In this document: positions 61,794-64,000 of the stretch, piece after piece | Layout of the letters: each line of letters begins with the position of its first letter | Numbering within the stretch: position 1 is the first letter of the stretch | Origin: Campylorhamphus procurvoides | Taxonomy: Eukaryota; Chordata; Aves; Passeriformes; Dendrocolaptidae | Reading direction: 5' to 3' | DNA: 64,000 nt | Assembly (NCBI GenBank): GCA_013396655.1 | Contig: WBMV01006287.1 | Coordinates: 1,174,756 to 1,238,755 of the forward strand | Program-made: the position numbers and the translations under genes | The notes under the pieces: model-generated | What the model saw: only the letters and a program-made list of their open reading frames with translations | Told to the model about the DNA's origin: nothing | Database searches by the model: none

Positions 61794-63740
61794 GCTTGTA
61801 TTCTGAATCTCCAGGTTGCTAAGGATGAATGACCTAGTCAGGGAGACCCTAAAGATTTTCCAAGGATTTGTATTCCCTTTAGATGAGGGAAATTTCAGAG
61901 CTAAGGACTTTCTTTATTAGAATATCCATTCTCAGAGCACAAAATAATGTTTCTCTCTCCTATTTTACTTTATGATAGAATTAATAAAGACTAAAGGTGT
62001 TTCAGTCTGAACTCATGAATTGCCAACATGGCTTTTTAACAGAAATTAAAATTTGTCATAGTCAAAAACCTTTCTGTATACTGCTTTTCTGTTTCTGAAA
62101 ACTTCAGCTTGGGAACTCAAAATCAAGCAAAAAGTGTAAACTTGAGCAAGAGCTGTAAGTCACTGGGATGAAAGACTCAGACATCTTTTTTATCCCTTGC
62201 GTTTCAGCCTTCCACACACTTGTTTGTTTGTTGGTTGGTTTTGTTTATTTCCACAAATTAGTTGAGGGAAGGCAGGGGATATAATACGGAAAAGTTCCAA
62301 ACAGAAAGTTTGAACTTTCTGAATACATGAACACTGTCGTCTCTACACACCACCAAAATGGATGTGCTTCTTAAGAGCAATGGTGGTTTTACAAAGCATG
62401 TGGGTTTATGTGCTCTTCTTCTGAAAAGAGACAGTGCTTCTCATCCAATGTTTCTAAACCCTTTTCCAAATACAGCTAATAAGACTTTTTTGGTGACCTG
62501 AGTAAAAAACATTCAAGAATGCCAGGTCACTATCTTCTTTGGAATTATAATGCAATACTGTCTCTTTCCTCTGTACCATATACATTGAAGGGTTTTGATG
62601 ATGTTTTGATGAACAGTCAACTTGTGACAACAACAATGAGACTTTTGATACCAAAAACTCTACCAAAGTATTCTCAGATTTCAGATATTGCTATTTTTTG
62701 GCTTCTCAAAGAAATTTTTTTCACATTTGAAGCAAGGTGACTAAAAAAACCCTTTATCTTATGAACAATGTATAATAGAATAAAATCATATATCTGTTCA
62801 GAGTAGCTTTTCAGAAAGTGATGTTCTCTGAGGGATGGAGCCATTCAGGAAAAGCAACTAGGAACCAGCATACTTGTTACATAAATCTTTTTGTTTCTTG
62901 ATTGGGTTGTTCCTAAAGATAACTCTTATGACAAAAATGTTTCCCATTTTGCCAAGAGAGGTGACTTGAGAAGATTTGTACCTCTCTCTCTCAGTAACAG
63001 AGTAATGACAACAAGGAAAAGGTCTGTAACAAGTCACTTGGCAGCAGATGGACCTCATAGCCAAAAAGTCCCAGATACTGCATGCACCATGAACACGCTG
63101 CAGAGGAGTCCACAGATGGTGCTGGTGGCAAAAGGCACAGTGGGTGCCCTGACTGACACAATCAGACAGCTCCTGGTCGCTCAAGGAAAGTTTTGGGGAG
63201 GGCAGCACACTGGACAGAAGAAACACACCCAACTGGCAGCCTAAAGAATGGTGTGGTTAATGCATTACACCTCACTGGTTTCATACAGATACACTACTGT
63301 ATGTAAGAGTCATTATGTGGCACATTCAAGGCCTAGCAACTGTACTCTTAAAAAGTCTTACAAAAAAAAGAAACGGACTGTCTAATGCCTGCCAATTAAT
63401 GTGCCTTTGATGACAGTACACTGGAACAAAGTATAAAACCAATTTTCATGTCTCAAACGATAGAGGAAAAGTAATACCTTGAGACACCGAAGGTGGTGTT
63501 TGTAGGCAGAAGTGTGCAGTAAGAGCAGGGTGGCTGAATGTTGTTTAAATAGATTATCCTTGACCAGAGTTTGAAATTCTAGAAACCACAGACCTATTGA
63601 AAAGCTATGAAGGTCTCAGGTTCTGGTGTTCAGTCACCATGACTCAGATATCAATGCCATGGAACAAGCTTAGTATATACATTACTTCAATTACTTCAGT
63701 GAAAAGAACAGATAAATGCAACTTCCATGACCAGAAAATG
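61794..63740. other. Unique noncoding DNA
   Basis: Opposing frames of 124 (minus, 62858-63232) and 117 codons (plus, 62891-63244) cover a GC-richer patch, but neither shows a known domain, signal or splice context. Confidence 0.45.
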
Positions 63741-63797
63741 GGAAAAAAAATTAAAAAAAATAAAAAAACCCAACCAACCAACCAAAAAAAACCTGAA
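63741..63797 (+). repeat. Interrupted A/C low-complexity tract
   Basis: A runs, then CCCAACC/AACCAACC units, then A8. Same class as the other tracts. Confidence 0.85.
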
Positions 63798-64000
63798 CAA
63801 AAAGATCAGAGCCCTGTCAAGATTTTTGTAGCCTGTGAACACTATGCACATATTTAAATGCTGTCTGTAGGTGTGCTGGATGCTTTGTACCCATCAAAAA
63901 TGAAGCTAAACATAATAACCACATGTCAGAGTTCAGTAGCTAAAAATAACAGCATTATTAGTTGAAGGAGTGAATTCATTATAATGTCTAATTTGGGAAC

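Noticed and set aside
62858..63244. Opposing 124- and 117-codon frames
   Set aside because: No recognisable domain, splice context or codon bias; probably a GC-richer patch.

Overview
This is a eukaryotic, AT-rich, almost gene-free stretch that best fits a songbird (passerine) nuclear genome. Four sequence clues support this. First, three CR1 LINE pieces are present: 47900-48516 (+), 50575-50855 (+) and 58091-58435 (-). Second, a tRNA-Ile-derived SINE with a CR1-like tail lies at 32954-33097 and looks like TguSINE1, described from zebra finch. Third, an avian ERVL-type solo LTR lies at 35314-35758 (-), flanked by a perfect 5-bp target duplication. Fourth, there are no dense open reading frames. 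No protein-coding exon could be supported. Nearly every long open frame is the antisense of a CR1 copy, the translation of a microsatellite or low-complexity tract, or a chance frame.

Layout. 1-359 is the truncated end of a retroviral (ERV1/gamma-like) LTR on the minus strand. 360-14200 is unique AT-rich DNA with a conserved-element-like block near 3 kb, low-complexity A/C and T/G tracts near 7.8 and 8.4 kb, a hairpin at 10.35 kb and an uninterrupted (CA)80 microsatellite at 11.81-11.97 kb. 14240-14720 is the only CpG-rich island and the best promoter candidate. 15-32 kb is unique sequence with simple tracts and one 73-base assembly gap. 32.9-35.8 kb holds the SINE and the ERVL solo LTR. 43.8-45.2 kb looks like a decayed LTR retroelement on the minus strand. 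47.9-58.4 kb holds the three CR1 pieces. The rest is unique noncoding sequence with several homeodomain/POU-motif-rich blocks that read like conserved noncoding elements.

How it may work together. The picture is a regulatory gene desert or a very large intron: scattered transposon relics, a single CpG island, and blocks rich in TAAT and octamer motifs. One 13-mer that joins a forkhead-like and an octamer site, TGTTTATGCAAAT, occurs three times. I found no convincing novel molecular system. The strongest leads are the isolated CpG island, the repeated FOX-OCT 13-mer, the CR1 copy that keeps its 5' part but lacks its 3' end, and the recurrent interrupted A/C (T/G) tracts. Calls of conserved elements are inference from composition and motifs, because no alignment could be run.
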